Both the position numbers and the translations under genes were made by a program. The notes under the pieces were generated by a model, which saw nothing but the letters and a program-made list of their open reading frames with translations, did not search any database and had not been told where the DNA came from. 64,000 bases of DNA from Chrysomallon squamiferum. Lineage: Eukaryota; Mollusca; Gastropoda; Neomphalida; Peltospiridae. The stretch lies in NCBI GenBank assembly GCA_012295275.1, contig CM022665.1:31614957-31678956 (forward strand). The letters are read 5' to 3'. Each line of letters opens with the position of its first letter. Position 1 is the first letter of the stretch. Below are positions 27,191-41,883 of the stretch, one piece after another.

Positions 27191-29003
27191 AGAAACAGTA
27201 TTTAGAAGTAAGTTTATACAAGCAATTATTATTTTTATTTTTTTTATTTATGATTATTATTATTTTTATTTTTTTTACAAATCTTGGAAATATGAAGTTA
27301 CAATAAGTTTATATAGTTTGGTAATAAAAGTTGTTTATAAATATTACATGTATTTTATATTAAAGAACAGCAGTTGAAATTTTAATTTTGTTATTATTTT
27401 AAAAAAATATATATATTTATGTTTATACAGTTTTTCATATATTCTGTAGAATTCATGTTTAAAACTGCAGTAATTTTTTTTGCTAGTAATAGAGAAGTAA
27501 TACATATACAAAACCTGATATTAATAATAATAATTTTAGTATTGAAATTTTAATTTTAATCCAAGACAGATGATCCAAATTAAGATAAAAAGGTTTGTTT
27601 GAATTTTAATTTTGATTATTAAGATAAACATGTTATACCTTAGAAGTAACAAATCTGTTAGTGAAAAAGAATTGTGTATGATTCATTAAAAGTTTTTAAT
27701 GCTTTTTGGTGTTATGTTGTCTTTTTTATTTTGTTTGTTATTAATGTCTTGTGTTTGTAATTAATCAAAATATTTATATAATACTATAACAAACAATATA
27801 AATTTATTGTGTGATAAATCAAAGACACCAGTACTGCTGTAAAGAGATTGGAAGAGATACATAAAGTCAGTTCATTTAGCAAGTCTGAATTTATTTCTTT
27901 ATTATTAATGCATTTTCCAGTGAACACATTATTGAATTTTGAAAATGGAAATAATCTTTTGTTATTACCATAAACTCCAGTGTTGATATAAATTATGTAT
28001 ACACAGTAACAAAAGGTGACATATTTGTAACACATTTTATTATTTTCTTCTTTTTTTTTGCATTTTCATATACATATAATAATAATTCATTAAAGCATTA
28101 ATTAATAATAAATACACCTGCATTTCCAAACATAATGTAGTTGTGCGAGATAAAAATTATTTATACAATGAAGATGTAGCTTATCTGCATTTATTACATA
28201 GTGATATATTCATCACACTGTCGTGTAAAGCATTCTGATTATTCATGTTGAATATTAATTTGTGCATTTTCAGTAAAGCATATTAAAAATACAAAATTAA
28301 GTAAATGATAACTTAAAATTCTGGATATGTGAAAGAAAATTCTGCTTGTAAATTATATGTGGCTTGATTTTAGAAGATATCCAAATTTATGTAAATTAAC
28401 ATACAATTATTTACTTTACTTAAGCAGTAATGTCTTTAGCATGGCCTTACATCTGAGTATAGGTGATGTTTAGATAAATTTTTACATTATAATATTTTCC
28501 TCATTTTCAAAATATTTGAGAATGGGTAAATTTTTTCATGTTTCCATTAGATAACTGTTTAAACATGCCTATAGTTTTCATTTCTTACTTAGAAAGGTTT
28601 TTTCCAACAAAAACAAAAACAAAAAACCACAATAAAACAATAATAGTAACAATAATAATAAACAAGTAAAATAACATTCAAACTGATAATGGTTAAATCA
28701 TAAATTATATATTAGGATAACATAATGTTAGTGAGATTTGTTTTATGAAATTAAAACTTGTATATTTCTATAAGAAAACATTACTGTTGTATGTATTTGG
28801 CAGCATAAACTGCGTGAAGTTTGCTTGGTTTTAAGTATAACTGTTTCGGCTTACGTGTATGTAAGTATTAAACACTTCGATTTAAAAAAAAAAGAAAGGT
28901 AACTCCATTATCTGTTTTGAATTTTAGATCTAACTACTTCATTTATAATACTATTACGTTAGTTACATGAAATGTTCTTAAATTGTTGACGCTCATTTAA
29001 CTA

Positions 29004-31149
29004 TTAAAGTTTTGTGGTCAGATCGTCGGATAGAGCAACCTGATTTGTGTAGATGTGGTCGTTCATTTTGTGTACTCCATTTAGCTCCAGTCCATCAGAT
29101 TTCTCTGGCTGCAGGTAAGAGTTGAACATGGCTTGCTTAGACTGCTGCAGCTGATCTGCTTTTATATCGATATTTCTCTGAAGGTTCAGTTCAAATCTCT
29201 CGGCTCTCTTTCGTAGTCGATTCTATAAATAAGACAATAAATAGCTGTACGGTTATGTAATATTAAGAAATCAATGCTTAGTAGGACCAGAAATTGTTCG
29301 ATTTTAAAGTTATAGCATCCCCCGAAGGTTTTATTTGTATAAGTAATTTTGTTAGATGAAAATATATTTAGTTTTTTTAAATTTAATTTAAAAAAATATA
29401 TATATATCCAAATTTAGATCTACTGGAATTAGCCGAAGAGAAACACATTTATTCCTTCAGTACATGTAAATGGTTGACTTATTGAAATAGAAAAGAAAAT
29501 ACTTTATGTTTTTCAGCTGTGATATCTTATCTACTAATACAAAATATAAATTAATACGAAAGAAATAAAGACGATGTATAAACAGATTTTTTTTTTTTTT
29601 TTTTTACTCTAGCTTGTTGGCAGGCACACAATGAAAACAGAATGCCGAGAAAACTACATCCACAGGCGACGGCACCAAACACTGTATACAGATAAACAAG
29701 TGGCGTTTTCTCACAATCTCCTTCAAGAATATGTTTCCTATGAAATAAAAAATAAAGACTTAATTTCGAGAAAAGAACAGTAAACACAAAAACATGTCCA
29801 ATTTAATCGAAAGTGGCGTTATATTATGTTTCTTTGAAGGTAGAGATTTTCCACTTTTGTGCGATTAAATATTGTTACAGCAACCAGTTTTTGCTAATAA
29901 TAAAGTCTGACAATAAAATAATCAAATCACGAAGTTTCATAGAGACTGACATTTTACCTTTTGTTTTAATGTTCTAACGTTATGTAACTTAGAAATGTAT
30001 AAAATAGTTCCTCGTAAACAGTATAAATCATTGCAGTATTGTCGTATCCTCTGTTAGTCATTGACATGACCTTAAATCTATCAACCTCCAGTGTTAAAGC
30101 ATTATTTTAAAAATTAGATAACATAGATACCTAACATTTTAGTTTTACGTACGTGCAGTTGACACTGGTGTCAAATACTGGTGATATTGAATATCCATAT
30201 GATAAGCCTCCAGAAAAAGCTGCCATCAACAGAATTGGTATATGCAAGGCAATCTGAAAAGCATAACATTAAAATATCATTCACAGTATTGTTTGTGTAT
30301 TAATAAATATTGAATATTTTTAATTATTATTTTATGTTACATTGTAATCTTATTTTTGTTTTGCTTTCTTTGAAATGCTTTTTCCACCCCCATTCATTTG
30401 TCTCTTGTATTTTATTATTAATATGATGCGAAAGTGTGTTTTTGTCAGTGTAGACGTATGTGTGCAGAAGAAATAATGGTAATATATTCATGAAAAATAA
30501 GTAAAATATATGTTGTATAAAACACATACCGCAATCATTCGTCTTTTATAAGCCACTGATATGCCGGTGATTGTGGGAAATATAAACTGAAAATGAAAAT
30601 TAAACGAGTGAAACATCTGACTCATTTATTTAAAATACATTCTGCAAATTGTTCATTACCTATTTTTCTAATAATGAACGCTACAGTTAGGACAAGAATG
30701 GCTATTCATATGAAACATCTACATCTTTCACTGATGTTATCGTTATCGCTATTACATAATTCGTTTCTATTTTGCTAATCAAAACTCGTTGTGATGAATT
30801 AAATTAATAAAGTTTTAATTAAAAAATATATATATGTTTGACCGATTTCACATTTATAAAAACAGACTTTAATTCATAATAAAATGTTTTTTGTCTTTTG
30901 TTTTAAACTACAGTAAATGAATATAAAGACATTGAAAACTATGGTAGAAATGTATACATAAAAACATTGTGAAATGGTTAATCGTAGGCTCTGTGCGGAG
31001 AGCAGGTCACTTATTTACATCATCAGCTGTCCTAGTTAAAATTTATAATAAAATACATTGTCCAAAACTAATGTAGAGGAGTATACAGACATTAAAAATC
31101 ACGACAGAAACATATGGAAACTTTAAACGGTTAAACATAGGTTGTTGTT

Positions 31150-31200
<51 letters not shown>

Positions 31201-33456
31201 CCTATTAGAAATGTCAGCTGAGAGACCCTTCGCTGTCGTATTTAAAATCTATGTTGAAATTCATAACAAAATCTGTTGTCCCAAAACAAAAAACCATGAC
31301 AGAAATGTATAAAGACGTTATTAAACAAGTAAATGATCATTCAAATGTCAACTGAACCGGTTGTCCTGTTTAAAACACTTGTTGAAATTCATAACAAGAT
31401 CTGTTGTCTCAAAATCGTGATAGAAATGTAGAAAGACGTTATTAAACAAGTTATTCAAATGTTAGATATAAAACATAGGTCACCTTCTACTGTCCTATTT
31501 AAATATAATTAATTACATCATGTACACTCCCTTATCATTTATCGCACATTCTTGTTTGTCAGAGACATACACACTGTATTAACTCTACTGCGTCTAGTAA
31601 ATCTGAAACGGAATAAATACTGAAAGAACAACAGATGTTAAAGGTTTTTGTCTTCACCATGGAAGAAAACGTGTTCCATTGATTCTACAAAGTACTGAAA
31701 GTTTTATGTCATTTTCCAAAGCATTTATATAATAACAACAAAAACAACGCATCATTTGAGATTACGTATATATTCATATATTAACTGTCAAAGTATTCAT
31801 CCGTCTGTTATAAACACACACACACACACACACACTTTTTCTCACGCTTACAAATAAATTATATGCATGTTTCGTTGTTGTTTTTTTCGTTTTACTTTTA
31901 CTTCTTCGTTATTTTCTCCATTTTCTGTATAACTTTAAATTCTCCCGAACAGACATTCCTAGAAGAAAATTATGTGATTAAAACGGGGAAGGGAAAAAAT
32001 AAAATAAAATGAAAAAACAGCCTATTTTCTCTACATTCTTCAAACGCCTTTGATTTGAAATGAGAGACAGCGATATCCGATGGTTCAATAGGAGAAAGTC
32101 AGAAAGTAAACCTTATAAATCTGTTACAGTCGTGTCTCACGTTAATCGATAAGAACGCCATTTACAAAATTAGAAAACCTTACGAATGTTGCCCCAGTAC
32201 ATTACATTCTACCCAGCTTTTCCCAAGAAACTCGTAAAATATTTTTAAACGTCGTTAGCCACTATTTTTACATATACATGTATTTTCTTTATTTTATTTT
32301 TCTGACACTAATTTGTATTCTTTCTGACGCTGTGAATTGTGTTGATTTTTATCATCATCATCATAATGATTATTTCCTTCATTCCTACAACTATTACAAT
32401 GACTTGTACTGCTAGACTTACTTCTATTACATCTACTACTTACAATAATAACATCAACTTCAACTACTGCTACTACTTCACAGCTATGTGTATAAAATGT
32501 AAATAATGAATTGAAAGTGTGTGAAATTATGAACTAATACAATGTATTACCGATAATCAATGATACTGTATTATACAGTTAATTTTTAAGGACATAAAAG
32601 AAGATTCGTAAGTGCAATTATTTTGACACGACATAAATTATTAATATTTTATTTTATTTTTTGTTTTGTTTAGCTATTACGTTAATAAATAAACCAACAG
32701 GTGCATATACATGACAGACAGTTCTTATAACCTTCCTCATTATTATTATTATTATTTTCATTTTGAAGTTTTATTCCATCGCACAATACTCCCACCCACC
32801 CCGTTCTGATAACCCTGATCCGCCCATGCTGGATTGCTACTTACGGGAATACAAGACATCCAGTATGCACCGATTGTGTTGCGATAAATACCAAGCATCC
32901 TTAACATAATCACAGCAGCAGCTCCTGTTAGAAAAAATATAATAATAATAACAACAACAACAGCAACATCAATAGCAAAAACAACAATAACAACTAAATG
33001 AGTAATCAACATAATTCGTACTTTCATTATAATAAAAAAAAAATATATATATATATATATTTAAAAAGTTATTTAATAGCAAAGGGATAAATAACATGTC
33101 TTGTACAAATTACAGTTTGTTTATTTATTATTTATATGCTTAATTTAAGAGTAGAAAAAAGAAACAAGCATTTTAGGAAAAATCCTTTAAAATGACAATT
33201 ATTGTCTCTTTTGTGTGTGTGTGTGAGAGAGAGAGAGTTTTTTGTAGTGTAATGTATCTCTGTTTTGATATGTCAGTCAGAATGAAATATATGTTTCTCG
33301 AAAGATTTCAGTATTTCTGTCTAAACATTCGGTTTAGTATGAAGAGAATTATTAAATAAATTCTTAAAGGAATTGTCGGTCTGTTAAGGAGGATTTGATA
33401 GAAATTTTAAAGTTACTTCAACTCTCTCTCTCTTAATTATAAGCATTATTATTTCA

Positions 33457-33502
<46 letters not shown>

Positions 33503-35801
33503 GCTCACATTTTCGAAAGAATTTCATTTTATCAAATACGAAAACAAATAAAGTATAAATGTTATGTATATTTCTGAATCATGAACGGATTACATATTTC
33601 TACCTCTAAGTATATACCAGTCTCTCATACATTCCATAAAAGTCTTATAATGTTTTATGATTTTCATAATAAATAAATAAATAAATAAATAAATAAAATT
33701 AAAAATTAAAAGAAAGAGAAAAAGATGGCATGGTTCTGGAATTTAAACCCATGTGGAACTCGGCTTGAATAGTTGTCCGTTGTTTTATCTGATCTGATAC
33801 CAACTCAAAGATTTCCTCTCGAATGGAATTTATTTGAAGACAGCCATTTTGTCCATTGGCAGATTAGTATGGGAATCGTTTGTACGTGACTAATATTCAA
33901 CGTTATTGCTATCGATGGTTATTGACTGAAGAAATCAAATACGTTATCACGATTTTGTTAACCAGTAGGGGTTTTCTCGCTTACGAAGTATACTGGACGA
34001 CACTGTCATCATCAACATCATTATCATCATCATTATCATCATTATTATTATTTTTATTACTGTTTTTACTGTTACTTCAGTAGGAATAATAACTATATTA
34101 TGATTTATCAAAATAACACGTTCAAATAATTATGTCAAGTTAGAAAACCTATTAAGAGATGGATGAATGCTTTATGAGGTTCTGAAAGATTTATAAAAAT
34201 TATATTTCAGCATTAGAAATATTAACACTGAGCCTGAGACTATATATTTATTCACTATTAGTTTATTAAAACGGAGCATTTAAAAAACATAACAATAATA
34301 ATACATTTGTGATATTTAATAAGAGTTTTTTAAAGAAAATAAATAAATATAATCTTAAAAAAAGAAGAAAAAGAATGGAAGGAAAGATAAGAAAAGTATA
34401 GAAATATGTACCATACGCCTCCTTTACTAATTATTTATTAAATGAATAAATAAAAACAGTTTAATAGGTAAAAATAAGCAGCAAAACGAATAACCAAACT
34501 AACAAACAAATAAATATATTTTCGCATCTGAGTAAGAAGAAAATAAATATGTCTGAGTGACAGTTTGAAATCACGTGAGTTGCACACGGATTCGGAGATG
34601 CTCTTCGTATAATCACGTCCGTCGCCGCATTTAGGTCAGAAAATCTCGGTTTGACATTTGCTGCGTAATATAAACTGTTACCAAAAATGGACCGAAAATA
34701 CGATAATACTATTACGGATTTTAGAACTATTTATAGGAATGACACTCCGTAAAAAAATTTTTTTATAAATAAATAAATAAATAAATAATAATAATAAAAT
34801 CAATTCTAAAATTGATAATCAGTCAATTAGTACCAAAAATACTACTTCTACTACATACAACTACCAATAATAATAACAAGATGATGATAAAAAAGAAGAA
34901 AAGAAATAATTTTAAAAATGAGAAAAAAGAATAATATTAGTAATAAAAGGGAAAAAAACCTCCTAGGACTTAACTACTTTAAATGTATTTATTTTTAATA
35001 TAAACTACCATAAAACAAATTCAGTGGCCTTTAGTGCCATTAAATAAATCCGCTGCATAACACAGGTAATAAATTACGTGTCCTTATATGTCACCCATTT
35101 GGCTTAATGCTCTGACATTTGTTTTATTCTGTTGAAGTAACATGATGTTTATTGCATAAATTATTAGAGAACACTTATATATGTACATACATACATACAT
35201 CCATACAAACAGACAAAAAGACAGACATACATCCATACGTATATACACATATACACATACAGACATACATATATACATAAATAAACACATACCCATTCAC
35301 ATACAAACATATACACACAAATATATACATATATTCATACATGCATACAAACATACATACAACAAAACTACGAGTATAATTATAGTGCCCATCATGAAAT
35401 AATAATAAGATAAATATGTTTAACACTTAAACATTTTTAATGGATTTGACCTTGACATGGTGACATTATTCTGTAAATATGACATTAACTATAGCCACAG
35501 AGTATTGTCTAAGTTATGTCAGCGGGGAATATATCAAAGGAACATCTTCGTTAATGTGATACTTTGTCCAAACCATGTAACAAATCGAAATAGGGTGTAA
35601 AAGTCAGAATATTCTCATTCTTAAAAGTATTGTGCAGACTAATTAAATATGCAGTTTTTATGTCGTGTATTTAAAAATTGAATTAGTAATGTGTTGTTGT
35701 TGATGTTGTTGTTTTTGTTACAACAAATTATAAAAACAGGCGCCCTTTTTTAAGAACAACGCCCATGAACATATAAGAAGTGCATAAAGTTAATAGGAAA
35801 A

Positions 35802-35839
<38 letters not shown>

Positions 35840-36415
35840 CTTCTCGCTTTTTCAAAAGACAATGACTGGAAAGTGAAAGAAAACAATTGAAAAACACGTA
35901 AAAATAATTCATTTTTTGTTTGTTAATTTTTTTTTTTTTTTTTTTTTTTTTGTATTTATATTATTCGTTTAACGCTTCACTTTAAGTACTTTTCTTGCAA
36001 CAACAATATTTTTTAAAGGAATACAATTCTATGTATTTTAAAAATATATTAACTACATAATAAATCAGTAGTTTGCATCTTTTCTGTTCATGTATTCGTT
36101 TACTCATTCTTTCGTATTATCAATTTATTTCTCTCTCTCTCTCTATATATATATATTATTATTATTTTTAAACTTTAATTTAGAAAATAAAAATGAATAA
36201 GTCATTATCAGAAAATTATTAATGTCAGTGTTTGTAATATTATTTCTTCCTAATAATTAAATCAATTAAATATACGTGTAATTAAAATTAAAGTCACCTG
36301 TCGATCCAGCCACAATGGCAAATAAAGCAATTGTTATTCCTATATACACTCCTAAATCTCGTTTCTTATCTTCTTGTTCCACCTGTTCTCTGATTTCTTC
36401 ATTGGTTTCCTTCAT
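29004..36415 (-). CDS. Four-pass membrane protein, MS4A-like topology, 6 exons, 234 aa
   Basis: Exons in coding order are 36415-36298, 32924-32845, 30586-30530, 30253-30153, 29737-29608 and 29222-29004. All join in frame. The N-terminus is short and charged (MKETNEEIREQVEQEDKKRD). Four hydrophobic segments follow: about 21-50 (VYIGITIALFAIVAGST...), 55-80 (YWMSCIPFIFPTITGISVA), 86-108 (ALHIPILLMAAFSGGLSYG) and 132-155 (LYTVFGAVACGCSFLGILFS). The loop between TM3 and TM4 has two cysteines (VNC and GDC) that could form an extracellular disulfide. The C-terminal tail is basic, then polar and coiled-coil-like (RLRKRAERFELNLQRN...). The arrangement and the YW...I.G..SVA pattern after TM1 resemble MS4A/CD20-like tetraspanners, but I cannot confirm the family. 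The coding model is good; the family name is tentative. Confidence 0.83.
30905..31480 (-). repeat. Degenerate tandem repeat in intron 2 of the membrane-protein gene
   Basis: Several diverged copies of a unit with 'agaaatgtataaagacgttattaaacaag', 'tcagctg..ctgtcctatttaaaa' and 'gttgaaattcataacaa.atctgttgtc'. The copies at about 31250-31350 and 31375-31460 are closest. A long poly-T run (31152-31200) interrupts the array. Confidence 0.75.
31152..31200. repeat. Poly-T run (~49 bp)
   Basis: An uninterrupted T tract. Similar runs occur at 35804-35836 and about 35928-35951, with poly-A at 37062-37091 and 45424-45454. Some may be tails of old retroposed elements, but no body is recognisable beside this one. 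Confidence 0.9.
32925..36297. other. Intron 1 of the membrane-protein gene; simple repeats only
   Basis: A 3.4 kb intron. It holds (TTA)n at about 33461-33502, (AAAT)n at about 33668-33698 and a long imperfect (TACA)n/(CATA)n tract at 35178-35366 that opens frames on both strands. It also holds poly-T runs at 35804-35836 and 35928-35951. No coding sequence is seen. Confidence 0.75.
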
Positions 36416-36555
36416 GTTTAACTTCTTGTCCTTTTTTTCGCCTATCCAAGAGAAAAATCAAAAACTTCAACAGTCCGGTTTTTAGACACGTCCGTCACTG
36501 CCGCTGCTTTTGGCAGCTATATTTGGAACTCTCCGTAAGACAACTGAGTAAAGGG

Positions 36556-36562
36556 TTTTATA
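36556..36562 (-). promoter_or_regulatory. Candidate TATA box of the four-pass membrane-protein gene
   Basis: TATAAAA on the minus strand, in GACTATAAAACCC, lies about 140 bases before the ATG (36415). That fits transcription starting about 30 bases downstream with an unspliced leader of roughly 110 bases. Position and sequence are suggestive only. Confidence 0.5.
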
Positions 36563-37056
36563 GTCTGTTTCAAAATGACGCATTTTGTCATTAACATCGA
36601 GGTTTCATATTTTTTAGCTTATGTATACGCAATGCCGTGGTTTAATTTTGAAGGCATTATTTAAAATAAATAAATACATATGAAATATATATATTTTACA
36701 GAACGAATCGATGATTTTTAAAAAATAATGTACTTGGTTAAGAATACTGTGTTTCATGAAATAAATCTAAAATATTCCAAAATTGGAAATAAAAAACATA
36801 AATAAAAATACAAATAAAGCAGTTTTAGTATCAGGAGGATGCAATAACAGTATATGTTTAATGTTGATATTATTTTGTAAAAAAAAAACACCCTGAAAAC
36901 AAAGTCTAAATCTGTACTGATTTACAGAATTAATAAGTTGATGGTACACAGATTTTATCTTTTGTCACGAACTAAATCTCTAAATTACAAAAATGTTTTA
37001 ATTTTGAAATCAATCCATCTGCAGTTTTTGAGGAAAATCGAGTATGATAGAAGAAC

Positions 37057-37095
<39 letters not shown>

Positions 37096-39009
37096 ATCTG
37101 ATTCATTTGTTCAGTTCGTTTTTATTTACTTATTTTTATTTATTATTATTTTATATTATTATTTGTTTCTCATTTCATTTATTTTTTTATTTGAAATGTA
37201 TTAATTTTGTTTATTTTTTTTTTAAATGTCTACGCGTATTTTATTTTATATTTCTATATATATTTTTAAAAGATTTCATCATTGTCTCATACAGAAGACA
37301 CCATTATATGTATATGAAGATGAGAAATTTTATTTTTATTATTTTATTTATTTTCATTTTTATATATTTAAAAACATTTGTTTACTTTTTTTAAATTTAT
37401 TTATTTACTTATTTATTATTATTATTATTTTATATATTTATCCATGCTTGCTAGGAAATGTAAATGTATGTGTATGACTGTACGTGTTTAAAATGTATAT
37501 AAGTAACGCGAGTAAATGCAAATGTATTTGTTGTATATTAGTACATACAAATGATCTAAGTCTAATTAGATTTTTGTTACATTTCCAAGTTATTGTTTTG
37601 TTTGGAGCATTCGGAATTTCTTAAATATGAAGATGACAATATATGTGCATATAATTATGAATTTTTGCCTCTATGACCATGTCATTTCATGAGAACATTT
37701 TTCTTAAAGTAAAATAAATACAATGATGTTATATTATCAGTCTCCTTGTTATTTATTATACTGTTTTATATTTTACTGTTTAATTTATATTTAAATAATT
37801 TTCATACCTCTGCCTGACACCCAACAACTGATCAATTTTTTTAGGACTGGACTGTCGTTAAATATACATTTATTCATTCATTCATTCCTTGCCATTTATT
37901 TTTGCATTTCTGAGTACAAAATAATGTCACGATAAAAGAAACAATGTCAGCATTTATATACTTTATTGTTTTTTTTAATTATTATTATTTATTTTTTCTT
38001 ATGTTTTTGTGATCTTATACGTAATTATATATTTTTAGGAACAATGAAATAACCATTTGAATCCCTCGTAATACAGAAAACCAGGTTCATCTCTTTTTAA
38101 CAAATCGTGGTTCCACCCTCGATCATTCTGACATTATTTCTAATTTATCAAAACTGTGGATTTCCTCGAGCTAAATTTTGGTTTGTATTGTATAACTGGA
38201 TTTGAATAATATCCAATATGTCATGTACACAGAATTGAGTCATGACGTATGTACTGCCTTGGGCTCTGACACATAGTTTACTATTTTTCTGAGCTATTAT
38301 CAGCACTGTAGTTAGGAAATATGAAATAGACTATGAGCTGAAGAGTCACAATAAAATTTATTTTTAGTTCTCTTACGATTTAAAATTAATCATAAATCAG
38401 AAAGTATCTACTCTTAATAAGTCATTTTGAAATCGTTTAATTTATAAATATAGATATATATTTATTATATCGTTATCATCACCATAAATTAAAGTACGCA
38501 CATACATACATACACATATGCGTGCATGGCATATAGACATATACATACAGACAGACATACGTACACACCCATTACATCCATAGAAAAATATACATACACA
38601 TACAACTTATATAAGAAACAAGAAGTATTATTAAAACAAGAAGAAGAAACTAAATTATACGTAATGTCAGCATGTTTCTACAGTCTATGACAAATCTCGA
38701 ATATTTAAGTAGATCATCTTGAGAAATATCCTTCTTAATACTCGTTGCCACATGAAGACATTTTTGGAGTCAGTTACGCGACAAATAACTGTATTTTTTT
38801 AAATTTTGCATATATATATATAATTTATGAGAGTGCCACATTATAATTTTAAAATTGTTTTTGGGCTATGTATATGTTTTTTTCGGAATGAGTGTATATG
38901 CGTGTGCATATGTGTACATGTGTCCGCGTGTGTGTGTGAGTGAGGGTGTGTATTTGCATATGGGCTTATGGATATATCCAGAATAGATAAGGTTACATCA
39001 AAACAAAGT

Positions 39010-39010
<1 letters not shown>

Positions 39011-39072
<62 letters not shown>
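39011..39072. repeat. (GA)n microsatellite
   Basis: A perfect GA run of about 62 bp. A second (GA)n lies at 53735-53805, and a (TAG)n(GA)n compound at about 39577-39635. Confidence 0.97.
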
Positions 39073-39076
<4 letters not shown>

Positions 39077-39577
39077 AAATACATGCTTTTCCGCTTGTTG
39101 TAAAAGGCTTTTAGCTACTACAATGAGCCGTTTATGAACTGCCTTCAGATTTTAATCTGGGAAGTTCTCAGTTGATGTCAAAATGTCATGACATGGAAAC
39201 AAAGTCATGTTACCGTGGCCAGGTATCTCTAAATTGTTACTGATAATGAGTCAGTCATTTGTGACCGTCTTTGATCGCTTGACCTGTGCTCAGATGTAAA
39301 ATCAGCATTGTGTCATACAGGTAAGTATCATACAAAGACGGTACATCGCAGGCCTATGTTCACCATTAAATCTGAAAGATTTTAAATGATACTGATTCTG
39401 GACATATGATAGAGATAATTTAGTAAAATATGTTATAAATTTAATTAATATTTTATTACAAATATGTAGATTCTATTGTTATGGCACCAAAACTAAAAAT
39501 ATAACTATTATTTCATGACATAGGAATAACAGCAGCAGTATAAGTAATAGTAGTACTAACAGAAGTAGCAATATCAA

Positions 39578-39635
<58 letters not shown>

Positions 39636-39776
39636 CGCCACTGTGTCAGAAGGGGCCTAACTCTTCATTGCCTTTGAATTCGTTTGTTACTTCCCCTAGA
39701 TGTCGAAAACCAAACACTAGAGAATGGTATTTATGACGAATTGTTAATGTTCATATATATTATGAAAAATAAATAA

Positions 39777-39809
<33 letters not shown>

Positions 39810-40173
39810 TGAAAATGAAGAAAAGAAAAAATGTGCCATTTTCGACAATTTCCTTTGTTACATAGTTTTAGTATTAACTTTGTCCACAATTATCATATAA
39901 GGGTTTTTTGGCAGCTTTCCATAGCTCGAATTTATTTATTTATTTTTATCATTATTATTTTTTTAAATATATGTTTAATACTTTTTAATATTAATGAGTA
40001 TTAAATGATGATCGGATACCTTTACTGATTAACAGCAAGAAGTCTTTTTATAAACATAATGTTTATTAAATTAATCCAGAGGTAACGAGATGCAGACAAT
40101 GTCGCATCTACGAGTATTTAATACTTCGTTCTAATAAGTACTTTGCCATTTTCTCATCTACACCCTCCCGTAC

Positions 40174-40291
<118 letters not shown>

Positions 40292-40926
40292 TATGTGGAA
40301 ATAACAGTTCACCAACATAACAAAGATGGAAAAGGAATATTTATTCAAGATCTGTTTAATGAGTATATCACATTTTTTTTATTTTTTAAACTGTTAGTAT
40401 CAGGAAAAAACAAGAAAAAAATCAGAAATAAATAAATAAAAAGAAGACGAAACTTAATAAACGCAATATCACATATCGCTTTTAATTTGCTATACTATTC
40501 ACCAAGATTGTTGTTGTTATTGCTGTTTAACGCAACTTCGGAATTATTAATTATGTTCCATATTATGAAAGATTCTTCAACATTAAATATTAAGAACAAA
40601 TCGATCTGTAAAAATTATGATTTATACAATTCTTAATTGTTTAATAATCTTGTGAAGCGATTATTAATTTTCGGCTATGTCTGCATGCTTCTTTTCATGT
40701 ATTATGCGAAATAGAATAGCGTGAAAGGTTACATTACTAACGGGGAAAAAGGCAATTAAGACACCTGTTAACGTGGGAAAACTAATCGTTATACTCTTGA
40801 AATTTTTATTTATTTAAAATACTTTTGTCTTTCTGGACGGATAAATAATAAAACAGTTCTTTTAATATAAAAGAGTTCGAAAGCAAAGAGATAACTTTCG
40901 TTAACAGTATGTTTCTGGTTGCCTTG

Positions 40927-41124
40927 TTATCGTCTGTTGTCGGCTGGTTGGGCCAGAGGGCTGCCCTTAGCGATGTTGTCCAGCTCTCTCCCGACCTGAC
41001 ACAAAGCACACATACCGCAGAATGTAGCAACGCAGCAGTCATTGCATATGCTTCCCTTAAAAACAAAATAATAATAATAAAATATAATTATTATTTATAT
41101 ATTTATAATAATGTGTTACAATTA

Positions 41125-41164
<40 letters not shown>

Positions 41165-41834
41165 ATTATTATTTTAACAGCAAATTATTATAAAATTATA
41201 AAATATAATAATACATTTTAAAATAACTATAATAAATTATTATAAATAAATACATTTGATTTTTGTAGATTCATTGACTAATAATAATCAAACACATATC
41301 CGGTGTGTACAATTATAATGATCTCTTTGTGTCTACTTTTATGGAATATCAGAAGTTAAGTCATTTGTGTGTCTATTTGTCTGTAATTCTGTGCATTGGT
41401 ATTAGTTTGTGTTTATGTTTGCTTTTGTGATTATATATACCTATATTCATGTATGTATGCACGTAAATAGATAGCTAATTAGGTATGCGTGGGTGCGTGC
41501 CTGTGTATTTGTGTTTTTGTTTTTGCATTTTATTTAATTCATCTATTGATCTTTTCATCCTGTTAATCCTTCTACACTTTATATGTTTCTTTTCATGACG
41601 GTATTTTAATACTTCACGAGAAAATTTTACCTCAATAGAATGGACACCTCGGATATGTGCCCTGAATACCATGAGCCAGCCCTGAACACAGAGCGGACCC
41701 CAGCACGATTCTCCTTGTTTACTGGCTACAGTACAGCTGTAACACAACGGACAGAAGCTGGCAAACAAACCTGGAATAATAACAATAATAAGAAGAAGAA
41801 GAAAAAGAAGATGAAAAACAACAACTACTACTAC

Positions 41835-41883
<49 letters not shown>

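Larger units (their letters stand above)
25119..29003. other. Intergenic between convergent genes; tandem duplications, no gene
   Basis: The 3.9 kb between the NT5DC1 stop (+) and the stop of the four-pass membrane gene (-). It contains the candidate polyadenylation signal of NT5DC1 (25743-25748) and two sets of tandem duplications, listed separately. Hydrophobic Phe/Leu-rich open frames around 26.85-27.3 kb are translations of those AT-rich repeats and show no homology. Confidence 0.65.

Noticed and set aside
26852-27306. Phe/Leu-rich possible membrane proteins
   Set aside because: They coincide with ~150-bp AT-rich tandem repeats and show repeat-derived similarity to each other only.
35084-35426. 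Tyr/Cys/Val-rich frames on both strands, superficially membrane-like
   Set aside because: Imperfect (TACA)n microsatellite; no splice sites or homology. The frame at 43119-43442 is the same artefact.
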